From contig NZ_BAYD01000030.1 of the NCBI RefSeq assembly GCF_000685075.1, forward strand, positions 37,956 to 101,955: DNA of 64,000 nt, read 5' to 3'. The notes below the pieces were generated by a model. The model searched no databases. It was not told the DNA's origin and saw only the letters and a list, made by a program, of their open reading frames with translations. Below, piece after piece: positions 1 to 8,441 of the stretch. Source of the DNA: Paraburkholderia oxyphila NBRC 105797. GTDB taxonomy: Bacteria; Pseudomonadota; Gammaproteobacteria; Burkholderiales; Burkholderiaceae. A program made the translations under genes and the position numbers. How positions within the stretch are numbered: position 1 is the stretch's first letter; every line of letters begins with the position of its first letter.

Positions 1-261
1 CGCGCCGACAGCACGCTGCGTGTCTACGGCGCGCGCATCTGGCTCACGCGCGCCCGTTCGCCCTACGACCATTCGCTGAAGCCCGGCGAAACGCTGCGGG
101 TCTATCGCGGCGAACGCCTCTGGCTCAGCGCTGACGGCGACAATGCCGCCGCGCGCGTAACGCTCACGAGTGCATGGCGGCCGCCGTTTGCGGCGGTGCG
201 GCGCGCGGCCGCCCGCTGCGCCGGACGGCTGGCGTTGCTCACGGTGCGTCTCGCGCGCTAA
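1..261 (+). CDS. DUF2917 domain protein, 3' part
   Basis: An open frame runs in from the left edge and ends at a TAA (259-261), leaving 86 residues of a C-terminus; the start lies outside the window. The visible part holds short beta-type stretches such as LRVYGARIWLTR followed by HSLKPGETLRV and GERLWLSA. This resembles the DUF2917 family, small proteins common in Burkholderiales with no known function. The tail after about residue 58 is rich in Arg and Ala. No membrane segment or catalytic motif is seen. The identification rests on recalled family resemblance over a fragment, so it is moderately sure that a gene is here and less sure of its family. Confidence 0.55.
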   Translation, partial: RADSTLRVYGARIWLTRARSPYDHSLKPGETLRVYRGERLWLSADGDNAAARVTLTSAWRPPFAAVRRAAARCAGRLALLTVRLAR

Positions 262-338
262 CGGCCGTGGCCGGTGAGCCATCGGAAGCGGGGTGCCGCA
301 CTGCAGGCCCGGCGGCGCTTCACGCCCTACCCTCATGC

Positions 339-376
339 AAAAAAGCCGGACGCGCCGCCCATGCGGCGCGTCCGGC
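339..376 (-). terminator. Rho-independent terminator of the porin gene
   Basis: A perfect 14-bp inverted repeat (345-358 and 363-376) with a 4-nt loop is bordered on its left by six A residues (339-344). Read on the minus strand this is a GC-rich hairpin followed by a U run, 54 bp past the porin stop codon. Confidence 0.88.
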
Positions 377-429
377 CTTCGCAAAGCAAAGCGCGCTAAC
401 GCATCAGAACGTGCGTCAGAACGCGCGTG

Positions 430-1593
430 TCAGAACTTGTGCCGCAGGCCCAGGTTGAACATGGTCTGCGTCGACGTTCCGTTGTAGCCGTATGAACCAA
501 TCGAAGCCTCGGCCGGCATCGAGCCGCCAGAGCCATCGCCCTGATCGCCGCTCGCGTGCTGCCAGCCCGCAGTCATGTAGACGTCGGTACGCTTCGAGAG
601 GCTGTAGTCCGCGCCGATCGAGACCTGGTGGTAATTCGCGCTCGTGTCGCCATTGGCATGCGTGTAGGTGTAGCCAAGACCGAGCAGGAGCACCGGGCTC
701 AACTGATAGTTCATGAAGCCCTGGCCCGTGTTGTACTTCTCGGTGCTGCGGAACACCGAACTCGCGTCCGGCGCGTATTGCGAGTTGCTGTAGCCGAGGC
801 CGAACGTGAACAGGCCCATCGAATATTGCGCCGCCGCCCGCGCGATGGAAAGTGAGTGAGCGCTCGCATAGCCGCTGTTGATGGGGCCGTCGAAGGTGCC
901 GTCCGAGGTGCTGCTCCAGCCGGTCGTGCGAATGCCGAGGCCGGCCTGGCTATTGGCCGCATAGAAGTAGCCGCCCGCCACCGCGATGGGCCCGTTGTTG
1001 TAGGCGACGGCCGCCGAGTACGACTGCTCGGCGCCCGTGGAGCCCGCGATGCCGCCGAACGAATACATGGCGGCGGCTTGCAGGCCGTTCCAGACCGGCG
1101 TCGTGTACTTGACGGCGTTGTTGACGCGGAAGCTGTTGTCGTAGTTGTCGACGTCGCCGGGCGTCGCGAAGACCGAGCCGAAGTAGTTGTCCTCGGTGAT
1201 GCCCTGCACGAGGTCGATCAGCGGGTCGTATTGACGCCCGAGCGTGAGCGAGCCGTACTGCGCGGCGGTCAGGCCCACGTACGCCTGGCGGCCGAACAGC
1301 CGGCCGCCCTGGGCCGATTGGCCCGTCGACGGATTGAAGCCGCTTTCCAACTGGAAGATGGCCTTGAGACCGCCGCCCAGATCTTCGGCGCCCTTCAAGC
1401 CCCAGCGCGAGCCCGAGAGATTGCCGTAGCTGCTGTTGCCGAGCGTCCAGAGGTTTTTGTCGCCGTTTGCGTGATTGACGTAGGTGATGGAGGTGTCGAT
1501 GGTGCCGTATAGCGTGACACTGGTCTGTGCATGCGCCACGCCGGCAGCGCCGAGCGCGACGAACGAAAGCGAAGTCAGGACGAGTCTCTTCAC
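430..1593 (-). CDS. Gram-negative porin, OmpC-like (Porin_4 family)
   Basis: This is a 387-residue outer-membrane beta-barrel porin for passive diffusion of small hydrophilic solutes. Residues 1-22 form a signal peptide ending AGVAHA, and the mature protein starts QTSVTLYGTIDTS, the usual first strand of Burkholderia porins. The typical GSRWGLKGAEDLGGGLKA and FGRQAYVGL blocks follow near residues 60-110, and the protein ends in Phe (LRHKF), as required for barrel insertion. Length is normal for the trimeric porin family. The gene is alone, with a strong terminator downstream and a 570-bp upstream region. Paralogues are many in these genomes, so substrate preference cannot be read from sequence. 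Confidence 0.93.
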   Translation of the reverse strand: MKRLVLTSLSFVALGAAGVAHAQTSVTLYGTIDTSITYVNHANGDKNLWTLGNSSYGNLSGSRWGLKGAEDLGGGLKAIFQLESGFNPSTGQSAQGGRLFGRQAYVGLTAAQYGSLTLGRQYDPLIDLVQGITEDNYFGSVFATPGDVDNYDNSFRVNNAVKYTTPVWNGLQAAAMYSFGGIAGSTGAEQSYSAAVAYNNGPIAVAGGYFYAANSQAGLGIRTTGWSSTSDGTFDGPINSGYASAHSLSIARAAAQYSMGLFTFGLGYSNSQYAPDASSVFRSTEKYNTGQGFMNYQLSPVLLLGLGYTYTHANGDTSANYHQVSIGADYSLSKRTDVYMTAGWQHASGDQGDGSGGSMPAEASIGSYGYNGTSTQTMFNLGLRHKF

Positions 1594-2163
1594 GTCTTTC
1601 TCCCGGCGCAGTCAAACTTCCGCAGTCAAACAGCACGTGATCAGATCAGACTACCCCCACCGACACGCGAAGTAAAAGAATTAAATAGCGTGTCTCGAAT
1701 TGTTAACAGCGGGTTCAGAAAGAGGCGTGCGCGGCCGTAAATCATTGCGTCGAGCGGCGCAGTCATGCCAGGCGAAGCGAACGTTACAGTGAAAATCCGG
1801 CCATGTACGTAGCGCATGATTCATTGAGACCGCCGCGGCATACTCTTCTATTAGTCAGATAAAAGACGGTGCAACGCGCGGTAAAATCCGGGTCTGCGTT
1901 TTTTGCGTGCTCATCCAGCCCCGTTTGCGGTTTCGTCTGACGTTTATTCCAAGACCCGGTCAACCGCTCATCCCCTCCACGCGTTTGCAGCATTACCAGT
2001 CATTTACTAAGCGTTTACGTTTTGGTTCGCCGTCACGGCCCTCGCACTGTGTGTCGCGAAATCGCGCAGCAGCCGGACCAGCGTAACGAACAACATGCGA
2101 TGCCGCCCCCGAGGAAGCCGGCCACGGCGCCCGGGCGGCATCTGAGAATCGCCAGGCCAACCC
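1594..2163. other. Divergent intergenic region, porin / mprF
   Basis: These 570 bases hold no convincing gene. They are less GC-rich than the flanks, notably around 1670-1700 and 1840-1870, and must carry the porin promoter (minus) and the mprF promoter (plus). A short minus-strand frame at 1784-1993 has no recognisable product. Confidence 0.6.
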
Positions 2164-4776
2164 ATGCTTGATTTGCCCCCTTCGCGCATTGCGCGCGCCG
2201 CCGTCGTGGCGCTGCGCCGCCGCGCCCGCGTCCTGCGCCTGCAGCGCTTCGTGGCACCAGCCCTGGCCATCGGCATCTGCGCGCTCCTGCTGCTGGTGTT
2301 TCAGCACCTCTCGCGTTCCGTCGATTACCGCTCGGTGATCCGCCAGCTCTGGCACCTGACCCCGACGCAATGGACGGGCGCGCTCGGTGCCACCGCTATC
2401 AGCTTCGTCGCGCTCGTCGGGCGCGACGCCATCGGCCTGCGCTACCTCGGCGCGCGCGTCTCGCGCGGCGCGCTCTGGGTCGGCGCCATCGCCGGCTCGG
2501 CGCTCGGCAACGTCACGGGCTTCGGCGCGCTCACGGGCGGCGCCGTGCGCTGCCGCGTCTATGGCGGCGCGGGCGTCACGGCCGCGCAGATCGGCCGCAT
2601 GACGGTGTTCACGAGCGTCACGCTCGCGCTCGCCCTCGCGCTCATGACCGCGCTTGGCATGGTGGGCGCCGCCGACACGTTATCGGGCCTGCTGCATCTC
2701 TCTCCCGTGGCGCTGCGCTGGATCGGCGGCGTCGTGCTCGCGCTCGGCGCCGTGCTCGTCGTGGCCTGCCCCGCGCAGGCGCGCGAGATCGAGCCGTTCA
2801 AGCGCGCCTGGCTGCGCTTCGCGGTGCCCGCGCGGCGCGACCTCGTCGCGCAGTTGCTGCTTGCGGCGCTCGACGTGGCGGGCGCGGGCCTCGCGCTCTG
2901 GTCGGTGATGCCGCACGCGCATATCGGCTTCGACGACTTCCTCACCGTCTACACCGCCGCCATGCTGCTCGGCCTGATCGGCCATACGCCTGGCGGCATC
3001 GGCGTGTTCGAAGCGGCGATGGTGTTCGCGCTCGGCGCCAGCGTGCCGGCGCCCAAGGTGTTCGCCGCGCTGCTCGCCTATCGCGCGATCTACTTCGGCG
3101 CGCCGCTCGCGCTCTCGGCCGCGCTGCTCGCCGTATTCGAAGGCCGCGCGCTCAAGAATCCGCTCAACACGAATTTCGCGCGGCGCGGCGCGCTCGGCGT
3201 CTCGCAACTCGCCCCGCTGTTTCTCGCCATCGTCACCTTCGTGACCGGCAGCATGCTCGTGATCTCGGGCGCCACGCCCGCGTTCACCCATCGCATCGAG
3301 CTGCTGCAAAACTTCATCCCGCTCTGGGTGCTCGAAAGCTCGCAGTTGCTCGGCAGCCTGTTCGGCGTCTTGCTGCTGTTCGTCGCGCGCGGCCTGTTGC
3401 GCCGCCTCGACGCCGCGTGGTGGCTCGCCCTCGTGCTCGCGGTGGCCAACCTCGCGCTCTCGCTCACCAAGGGTCTCGCCTTCGTCGAAGCGGGCGTGCT
3501 GTGCGTGCTGATCGGGCTCCTGCTGGTGACGCGCGGCCGCTTCAACCGGCATTCGTCGCTGTTCGCCGAGCCCTTCACACTGGCGTGGCTCGCCTCGGTG
3601 GGCTGCGTGATCGCGCTCGCCGTGTGGGTGCTGTTCTTCGCCTTCCGCGACGTCGAGTACACGCAGCATCTGTGGTGGCAGTTCGCGTTCGACGAACGCG
3701 CGCCGCGCGCGCTGCGCGCGACGCTCGGTGCGGGTGTGTTCGCGGCCGCGCTCGCATCGTGGCAACTGCTGCGTCCGGCGGCGGGCCGTTTCGTGATTCC
3801 CGCGAGCGCGGATCTCGCCGAAGCCGCACGCATCGTGCGCGCGCAGGAACGCAGCGACGCGGGCCTCGCGCTCATGGGCGACAAGAGCTTCCTGTTCTCT
3901 TCGTCGCGCAACGCATTCCTCATGTACGCGAAGCACGGCCGCACGTGGGCCGCGCTGCACGATCCGGTGGGTCCGCGCGACGAATGGCCCGCGCTGATCC
4001 GCGAGTTCGTCTCGCTCGCGCACGCGCACAGCGGCCGCGCGGCCTTCTATCAGGTGCGCGCCGACGCCCTGCCGCTCTATCTCGACGCCGGCCTCACGCT
4101 GATGAAGCTCGGCGAGGAAGCCCGCGTGATGCTGCAGGACTTCGATCTCAAGGGCCCGCAGCGCGCGCATCTGCGCTATGCGCTCAAGCGCGGCGAACGC
4201 GACGGCTTCACCTTCGAGCACCTCGATCCGGCGCAGATGACCGATAGCCTGCCGGTGCTGCGCGCGATTTCGGACGCCTGGCTCGAAGAGCGCGACGTGC
4301 GCGAGAAGAGCTTCTCGGTGGCCGCCTTCGACGACGACTATCTCGCCGCGCAGAACGTGCTGCTCGTGCGCCAGAACGGCGCGCCGCTCGCCTTCGTCAC
4401 CTTCATGACGACTGACCTCAACACCGACGCGACGGTTGGCGTGATGCGCCATCTGCCGGGCGCCTCGCCGTACGCGATGGAGTATCTGTTCACGCAGCTC
4501 GCGCTGCATCTGAAGGCCGCCGGCTATCAATCGCTCTCGCTCGGCATGGCGCCGCTTGCGGGCATGGGGCCGACGCCGCTGGCGTCTTCGTGGCACCGCC
4601 TTGCCGGGCTGATCTGGCGTTTTGGCGGCAAGTTCTACAACTTCCGGGGGCTGCGCGGCTTCAAGAACAAGTTCGCGCCGCGCTGGGAACCGCGTTATCT
4701 GGCCGCCTCGGGCTCGATCAGCGTATTCATCACCCTCGCGGATCTTTCGTTGCTGGCAGGAGGCTGGCGCTCATGA
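2164..4776 (+). CDS. mprF: Bifunctional aminoacyl-phosphatidylglycerol synthase/flippase MprF (LpiA)
   Basis: This 870-residue inner-membrane protein belongs to the MprF/LpiA family, which transfers lysine (or another amino acid) from aminoacyl-tRNA to phosphatidylglycerol and flips the product outward, lowering surface negative charge. Roughly residues 25-530 are a run of about a dozen or more hydrophobic segments (the flippase domain, with GFGALTGGAVRCR and GHTPGGIGVFE motifs). The C-terminal 330 residues are the cytoplasmic DUF2156/GNAT-type synthase, with RNAFLMYAKHGRTWAALHDP and FYNFRGLRGFKNKF motifs. Length is normal. The stop codon overlaps the acvB start in ATGA, so the two are translationally coupled. 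No strong Shine-Dalgarno precedes 2164, so the exact start is less sure. Lipid specificity is inferred from the family. Confidence 0.93.
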   Translation: MLDLPPSRIARAAVVALRRRARVLRLQRFVAPALAIGICALLLLVFQHLSRSVDYRSVIRQLWHLTPTQWTGALGATAISFVALVGRDAIGLRYLGARVSRGALWVGAIAGSALGNVTGFGALTGGAVRCRVYGGAGVTAAQIGRMTVFTSVTLALALALMTALGMVGAADTLSGLLHLSPVALRWIGGVVLALGAVLVVACPAQAREIEPFKRAWLRFAVPARRDLVAQLLLAALDVAGAGLALWSVMPHAHIGFDDFLTVYTAAMLLGLIGHTPGGIGVFEAAMVFALGASVPAPKVFAALLAYRAIYFGAPLALSAALLAVFEGRALKNPLNTNFARRGALGVSQLAPLFLAIVTFVTGSMLVISGATPAFTHRIELLQNFIPLWVLESSQLLGSLFGVLLLFVARGLLRRLDAAWWLALVLAVANLALSLTKGLAFVEAGVLCVLIGLLLVTRGRFNRHSSLFAEPFTLAWLASVGCVIALAVWVLFFAFRDVEYTQHLWWQFAFDERAPRALRATLGAGVFAAALASWQLLRPAAGRFVIPASADLAEAARIVRAQERSDAGLALMGDKSFLFSSSRNAFLMYAKHGRTWAALHDPVGPRDEWPALIREFVSLAHAHSGRAAFYQVRADALPLYLDAGLTLMKLGEEARVMLQDFDLKGPQRAHLRYALKRGERDGFTFEHLDPAQMTDSLPVLRAISDAWLEERDVREKSFSVAAFDDDYLAAQNVLLVRQNGAPLAFVTFMTTDLNTDATVGVMRHLPGASPYAMEYLFTQLALHLKAAGYQSLSLGMAPLAGMGPTPLASSWHRLAGLIWRFGGKFYNFRGLRGFKNKFAPRWEPRYLAASGSISVFITLADLSLLAGGWRS

Positions 4777-6158
4777 TTCTTCGTATTCTCTCGCTGCCGC
4801 GCCGTGCCGGCGCTGCGGCGGGCGCCGCCATGCTCGCGCTTTGCGCGGTTCAGGCCCATGCGACGCTGCCGCCCGCAAACACCGCGGTCTCGCACGTCTC
4901 GGGCGGCCGCTATGGCGACGTCGCCGTGACGAAACCCATCGGCGCGATGCGCGGCTTTACCGTGCTGTTCTCCGCGGGCGAGCACTGGAACGCCGCCGAC
5001 CAGACCCGCGCCGACGCCCTCGCGCAACACGGCGCCATGGTCGTAGGCGTCGATACTCAACGCTACGCGGCCAACCTCGCGGCGGTGAAGACCGAGACCT
5101 GCCACAAGCTCTACGCCGACGCCGAAGCGCTCAGCCATCAGCTCGAACGCCAGGAGGCGTCGAATCAGTATTTCGCGCCGATCGCGATCGGCAGCGGCGA
5201 AGGCGCGCTCATTGCGCAGCGCATGCTCTCGCAGGCGCCCGCGAACACGATGGCGGGCGCGGTGTCGCTCGATCCCGCTGCGAAACTCGATGCGCGTTTC
5301 GCCCCCTGCCCCGCCGATCCGACGCTCTCGCGCGGCAAGGGCTTGCCTGGCTTCTACGAGCAAGGCGTGACGACCGTTGCGGGCGCAACCAAACCGGCAG
5401 TAGCCGCGTCCGGCGCAACCGGCGCGACACCGCGAACGTTTTCCGCCACCGTTGCCGATACCGACAAGCTCGTCGCGCTGACCGCGCCGCATCTGCGCGT
5501 GCAGGCGGAAAACGAGGAAGACGTGTCGGACCTGCCGCTCGTCGAGCTGCCTGCCGCGAAGCCGACCGACATGCTCGCCGTCGTGATTTCCGGCGACGGC
5601 GGCTGGCGCGACCTCGACAAGACGATCGCCGAGGCCCTGCAAAAGCAGGGTATTTCGGTGATCGGCTGGGATGCGCTGCGCTACTTCTGGAGCGAGAAGA
5701 CGCCCGCGCAGACGAGCCACGATCTCGCGCGCGTGCTCAAGACCTATGCCGCGCGCTGGCACGCGAAGCACATCGCGCTCGTGGGCTACTCGTTCGGCGC
5801 GGACGTGATGCCGTTCGCCTACAACCGTCTGCCCGATGCGCTGCGCGAGAAGGTGTCGTACATGTCGCTGCTCGGCTTCGCGCCCGACGCCGATTTCCAG
5901 ATCCGCGTGACGGGGTGGCTCGGCATGCCCGCGAGCGAGAAGGCGCTGCAGGTGCGTCCGGAGCTCGCGAAGGTGCCGCCTGCGATCGTGCAATGCGTCT
6001 ATGGCGCCGATGAAAAGGACACGCTGTGCCCGGCGCTGGCGAACACCGGCATCGAGCTCGTGAAGACGAACGGTAGCCATCACTTCGACGGCGACTACGG
6101 CGCACTCGCGGCGAAGATCATTGCGGGGTGGAAGAAGGAGATTGCGGCGCGGGGGTGA
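4773..6158 (+). CDS. acvB: AcvB/VirJ-family periplasmic lysyl-phosphatidylglycerol hydrolase
   Basis: The 461-residue product starts at the ATG overlapping the mprF stop (4773-4776); a longer upstream frame would run through mprF. Residues 1-30 are a signal peptide ending VQAHA, so it is periplasmic. The C-terminal half carries a VirJ-type alpha/beta-hydrolase domain, with AVVISGDGGWRDLDK near the start and the nucleophile elbow GYSFG at 338-342 (Ser340); a late SHHFDGDY supplies the likely catalytic His. The N-terminal half is a second, more degenerate hydrolase-like domain, as in full-length AcvB. In Agrobacterium and Rhizobium, AcvB/AtvA homologues lie beside lpiA and hydrolyse lysyl-PG, so this operon likely makes and turns over aminoacylated lipid. 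A terminator follows at 6211. Confidence 0.88.
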   Translation: MILRILSLPRRAGAAAGAAMLALCAVQAHATLPPANTAVSHVSGGRYGDVAVTKPIGAMRGFTVLFSAGEHWNAADQTRADALAQHGAMVVGVDTQRYAANLAAVKTETCHKLYADAEALSHQLERQEASNQYFAPIAIGSGEGALIAQRMLSQAPANTMAGAVSLDPAAKLDARFAPCPADPTLSRGKGLPGFYEQGVTTVAGATKPAVAASGATGATPRTFSATVADTDKLVALTAPHLRVQAENEEDVSDLPLVELPAAKPTDMLAVVISGDGGWRDLDKTIAEALQKQGISVIGWDALRYFWSEKTPAQTSHDLARVLKTYAARWHAKHIALVGYSFGADVMPFAYNRLPDALREKVSYMSLLGFAPDADFQIRVTGWLGMPASEKALQVRPELAKVPPAIVQCVYGADEKDTLCPALANTGIELVKTNGSHHFDGDYGALAAKIIAGWKKEIAARG

Positions 6159-6210
6159 GGTGGCGCGGTTTTTTCACCGCCGCTTAACGGCGATCAGCCT
6201 GACTCGAACG

Positions 6211-6249
6211 TAACGCCGCGCGTTGTATGACGCGCGGCGTTATCTTTTT
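6211..6249 (+). terminator. Rho-independent terminator after acvB
   Basis: A 12-bp perfect stem (6211-6222 with 6231-6242), 8-nt loop, then TCTTTTT on the plus strand, 52 bp past the acvB stop. It ends the mprF-acvB transcript before the antitoxin-like gene. Confidence 0.85.
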
Positions 6250-6280
6250 GTCTGATCGTCACTGAGCTGAGATAGAGGCT

Positions 6281-6565
6281 ATGAAAAAACTCGCGAACGT
6301 TCATCCTGGCGTGGTGCTCCAGGAGGAATTCCTCACGCCGATGGAAATGAGCCAGAACGCACTCGCGCGCGCCATGAACGTGCCGCCGCGCCGTATCAAC
6401 GAGATCGTGCATGGCGAGCGCAGCGTCACCGCCGACACCGCACTGCGCCTGTCTTTCGTGTTCGGCACCACGCCGCAATTCTGGATGAACTTGCAGACAG
6501 ACTACGACCTCGAAGAAGCCGCGAAGCACGTCAACCTCACCGACCTGCGCCGCCTGGCCGCGTGA
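6281..6565 (+). CDS. HigA-family addiction-module antitoxin, no adjacent toxin
   Basis: This 94-residue protein fits the HigA/VapI family of XRE-type antitoxins: an opening VHPGVVLQEEFL, a helix-turn-helix around MSQNALARAMNVPPRRINEI (residues about 24-45), then GERSVTADTALRLS and FWMNLQ. In HigBA modules the RelE-type toxin gene usually sits directly upstream. Here only a terminator and about 30 bases separate it from acvB, and no toxin-like frame is present on either side. It is therefore an orphan antitoxin, perhaps a self-regulated DNA-binding protein or an antidote to a toxin elsewhere. Length is complete, and a minus-strand terminator for ahpF lies just downstream. Confidence 0.88.
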   Translation: MKKLANVHPGVVLQEEFLTPMEMSQNALARAMNVPPRRINEIVHGERSVTADTALRLSFVFGTTPQFWMNLQTDYDLEEAAKHVNLTDLRRLAA

Positions 6566-6595
6566 TCCCCGCGCCTGCGGACAACCCATACAGGC

Positions 6596-6621
6596 AAAAA
6601 AACGCCGGCTAAAAGCCGGCG
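6596..6621 (-). terminator. Rho-independent terminator of ahpF
   Basis: An 8-bp GC-rich stem (6603-6610 with 6614-6621) with a 3-nt loop is preceded on the plus strand by a run of A (6596-6602), which gives a U run on the minus-strand transcript 39 bp past the ahpF stop. Confidence 0.8.
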
Positions 6622-6659
6622 CGTTCAAAGAGAGACAAACTTGTCTGGCCTTTGGGGGC

Positions 6660-8261
6660 TCAAGCCTCCACGGCCGCTGCCCTGGCGTCTTCTTCCTGCT
6701 CCACAGACGAGCGGATCAGGTAGTCGAACGCGCCAAGCGAAGCTTTCGCGCCTTCGCCCACGGCAATCACGATCTGCTTGAACGGCACGGTCGTCACGTC
6801 GCCCGCGGCGAACACGCCCGGCACCGAGGTCTGGCCCTTCGCGTCCACTTCGATCTCGCCGTGCTTCGAGAGCGCCACCGTGCCCTTGAGGAATTCGGTA
6901 TTCGGCACGAGACCGATCTGCACGAACACGCCTTCGAGCTCGACGCGATGCTTCTCGCCCGTGGTGCGCTCGAGATATGCGAGGCCCGTGACCTTCTGGC
7001 CGTCGCCGGAAATCTCCGTCGTCTGCGCGTTCACGTGCACCGTGACGTTCGGCAGGCTGCGCAGCTTACGCTGGAGCACTTCGTCCGCACGCAGTTGCGC
7101 GCCGAATTCGAGCAGCGTCACATGGCTCACGATGCCCGCGAGGTCGATGGCCGCTTCCACACCCGAGTTGCCCCCGCCGATCACGGCGACGCGCTTGCCC
7201 TTGAAGAGCGGGCCGTCGCAGTGCGGGCAGTACGCCACGCCCTTGTTGCGGTATTCCTGCTCGCCCGGCACGTCCACGTTGCGCCAGCGCGCGCCCGTGG
7301 CCAGCACCACGCTCTTCGCGCGCAGCGTCGCGCCGCTTTGCGTGCGTACTTCGAAGCCATTGCCCACGGCGGTGAGTGCCTCGGCGCGCTGCAGATTCAT
7401 GATGTCGACGTCATAGGCGCGCACGTGCTGCTCGAGCGCCGTCGCGAACTTCGGCCCTTCCGTTTCCTTCACCGAGACAAAGTTCTCGATGGACATCGTG
7501 TCGAGCACCTGGCCGCCGAAGCGCTCGGCGAGCACGCCGGTGCGAATGCCCTTGCGCGCCGCGTAGATCGCGGCCGCCGCGCCAGCGGGTCCGCCGCCGA
7601 CGATCAGCATGTCGAAAACGTCCTTCTGGTTCAGCTTTTCGGCGGCACGCGCCGAGGCGCCGGTATCGAGCTTCGCGAGGATCTCTTCGACGCCCATGCG
7701 GCCCTGGCCGAACACTTCGCCGTTCAGATAAATGGTCGGCACGGCCATGATCTGGCGCTTCTCGACTTCGTCCTGGAACAGCGCACCGTCGATCGTGACG
7801 ATCTGCACGTTCGGGTTGAGCGCGGCCATCGCGTTGATCGACTGCACGACTTCCGGGCAGTTCTGGCACGACAGCGACATATAGACTTCGAACGTGAACG
7901 CGCCGTCGAGCGCCTTCACCTGTTCGATCACTTCGTTCTCGAGCTTGACCGGGTGGCCGCCCACCTGCAGCAGCGCGAGCACGAGCGACGTGAATTCATG
8001 GCCCATCGGAATGCCCGCGAACGTCACCTTGACGTCGGAGTTCGCGCGCTTGATCTCGAACGACGGGGTACGCGCGTCGCCGGCTGCGGCGCCACGGCGT
8101 TCCTCGAGCGTGATCCGATCCGAGAGCGAAGCGATGTCCTGCAGCAGTTGCTGCAGTTCTTGCGACTTCTCGCCGTCGTCCAGGTACGCAACGATCTCGA
8201 TCGACTGCGTGACTTTTTCGAGGTAGCTTTTCAGTTGGGTCTTGAGATTTGCGTCGAGCAT
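6660..8261 (-). CDS. ahpF: Alkyl hydroperoxide reductase subunit F
   Basis: This 533-residue flavoprotein passes electrons from NADH to the peroxiredoxin AhpC. The N-terminal 200 residues are the tandem thioredoxin-fold domain, with the redox pair in SCQNC (Cys132, Cys135). The rest is a thioredoxin-reductase-like module with the FAD motif GGGPAGAAAAIYAARKG, a second dinucleotide motif GGGNSGVEAAIDLAG, and the active disulfide CPHC between them. Length matches the family (about 520-530). It lies 180 bp downstream of ahpC in the same orientation and ends at a terminator, so the pair probably form one transcriptional unit, with a GC-rich hairpin in the spacer. The product acts in the cytoplasm. 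Confidence 0.96.
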   Translation of the reverse strand: MLDANLKTQLKSYLEKVTQSIEIVAYLDDGEKSQELQQLLQDIASLSDRITLEERRGAAAGDARTPSFEIKRANSDVKVTFAGIPMGHEFTSLVLALLQVGGHPVKLENEVIEQVKALDGAFTFEVYMSLSCQNCPEVVQSINAMAALNPNVQIVTIDGALFQDEVEKRQIMAVPTIYLNGEVFGQGRMGVEEILAKLDTGASARAAEKLNQKDVFDMLIVGGGPAGAAAAIYAARKGIRTGVLAERFGGQVLDTMSIENFVSVKETEGPKFATALEQHVRAYDVDIMNLQRAEALTAVGNGFEVRTQSGATLRAKSVVLATGARWRNVDVPGEQEYRNKGVAYCPHCDGPLFKGKRVAVIGGGNSGVEAAIDLAGIVSHVTLLEFGAQLRADEVLQRKLRSLPNVTVHVNAQTTEISGDGQKVTGLAYLERTTGEKHRVELEGVFVQIGLVPNTEFLKGTVALSKHGEIEVDAKGQTSVPGVFAAGDVTTVPFKQIVIAVGEGAKASLGAFDYLIRSSVEQEEDARAAAVEA

Positions 8262-8345
8262 GGCGTGTTCCGGCTAGAGAAGAAGCGTTGGAATGCTAAT
8301 TAATTTTTGCTGTTGCGAAAGCTTTTTGGGCCTTGCAGCGAGGCG

Positions 8346-8378
8346 TCCGGGCCGCAAGCCGCTAGCGTGCGGCCCGGA
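8346..8378 (-). repeat. Inverted repeat in the ahpC-ahpF spacer
   Basis: Perfect 11-bp arms (8346-8356 and 8368-8378) flank an 11-nt loop in the 180-bp spacer between ahpC and ahpF. Neither strand has a T run after the stem, so it is not a classical intrinsic terminator. It could be an mRNA-stabilising or processing hairpin that keeps ahpC transcript above ahpF, or a leaky terminator; this role is inference. Confidence 0.6.
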
Positions 8379-8441
8379 TATACAGCTCGGTGTGATTCCA
8401 GCGTCATGCGTTTCAGGCGAAACGCATTGAATGCGCGACGC

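Noticed and set aside
2680..4596. A 638-codon minus-strand frame
   Set aside because: It overlaps mprF, whose membrane and synthase motifs are certain; the frame itself is Arg/Glu/His-rich with no family sense.
6159..6280. HigB toxin next to the HigA-like gene
   Set aside because: Both strands were read; only a terminator and short spacer are present.
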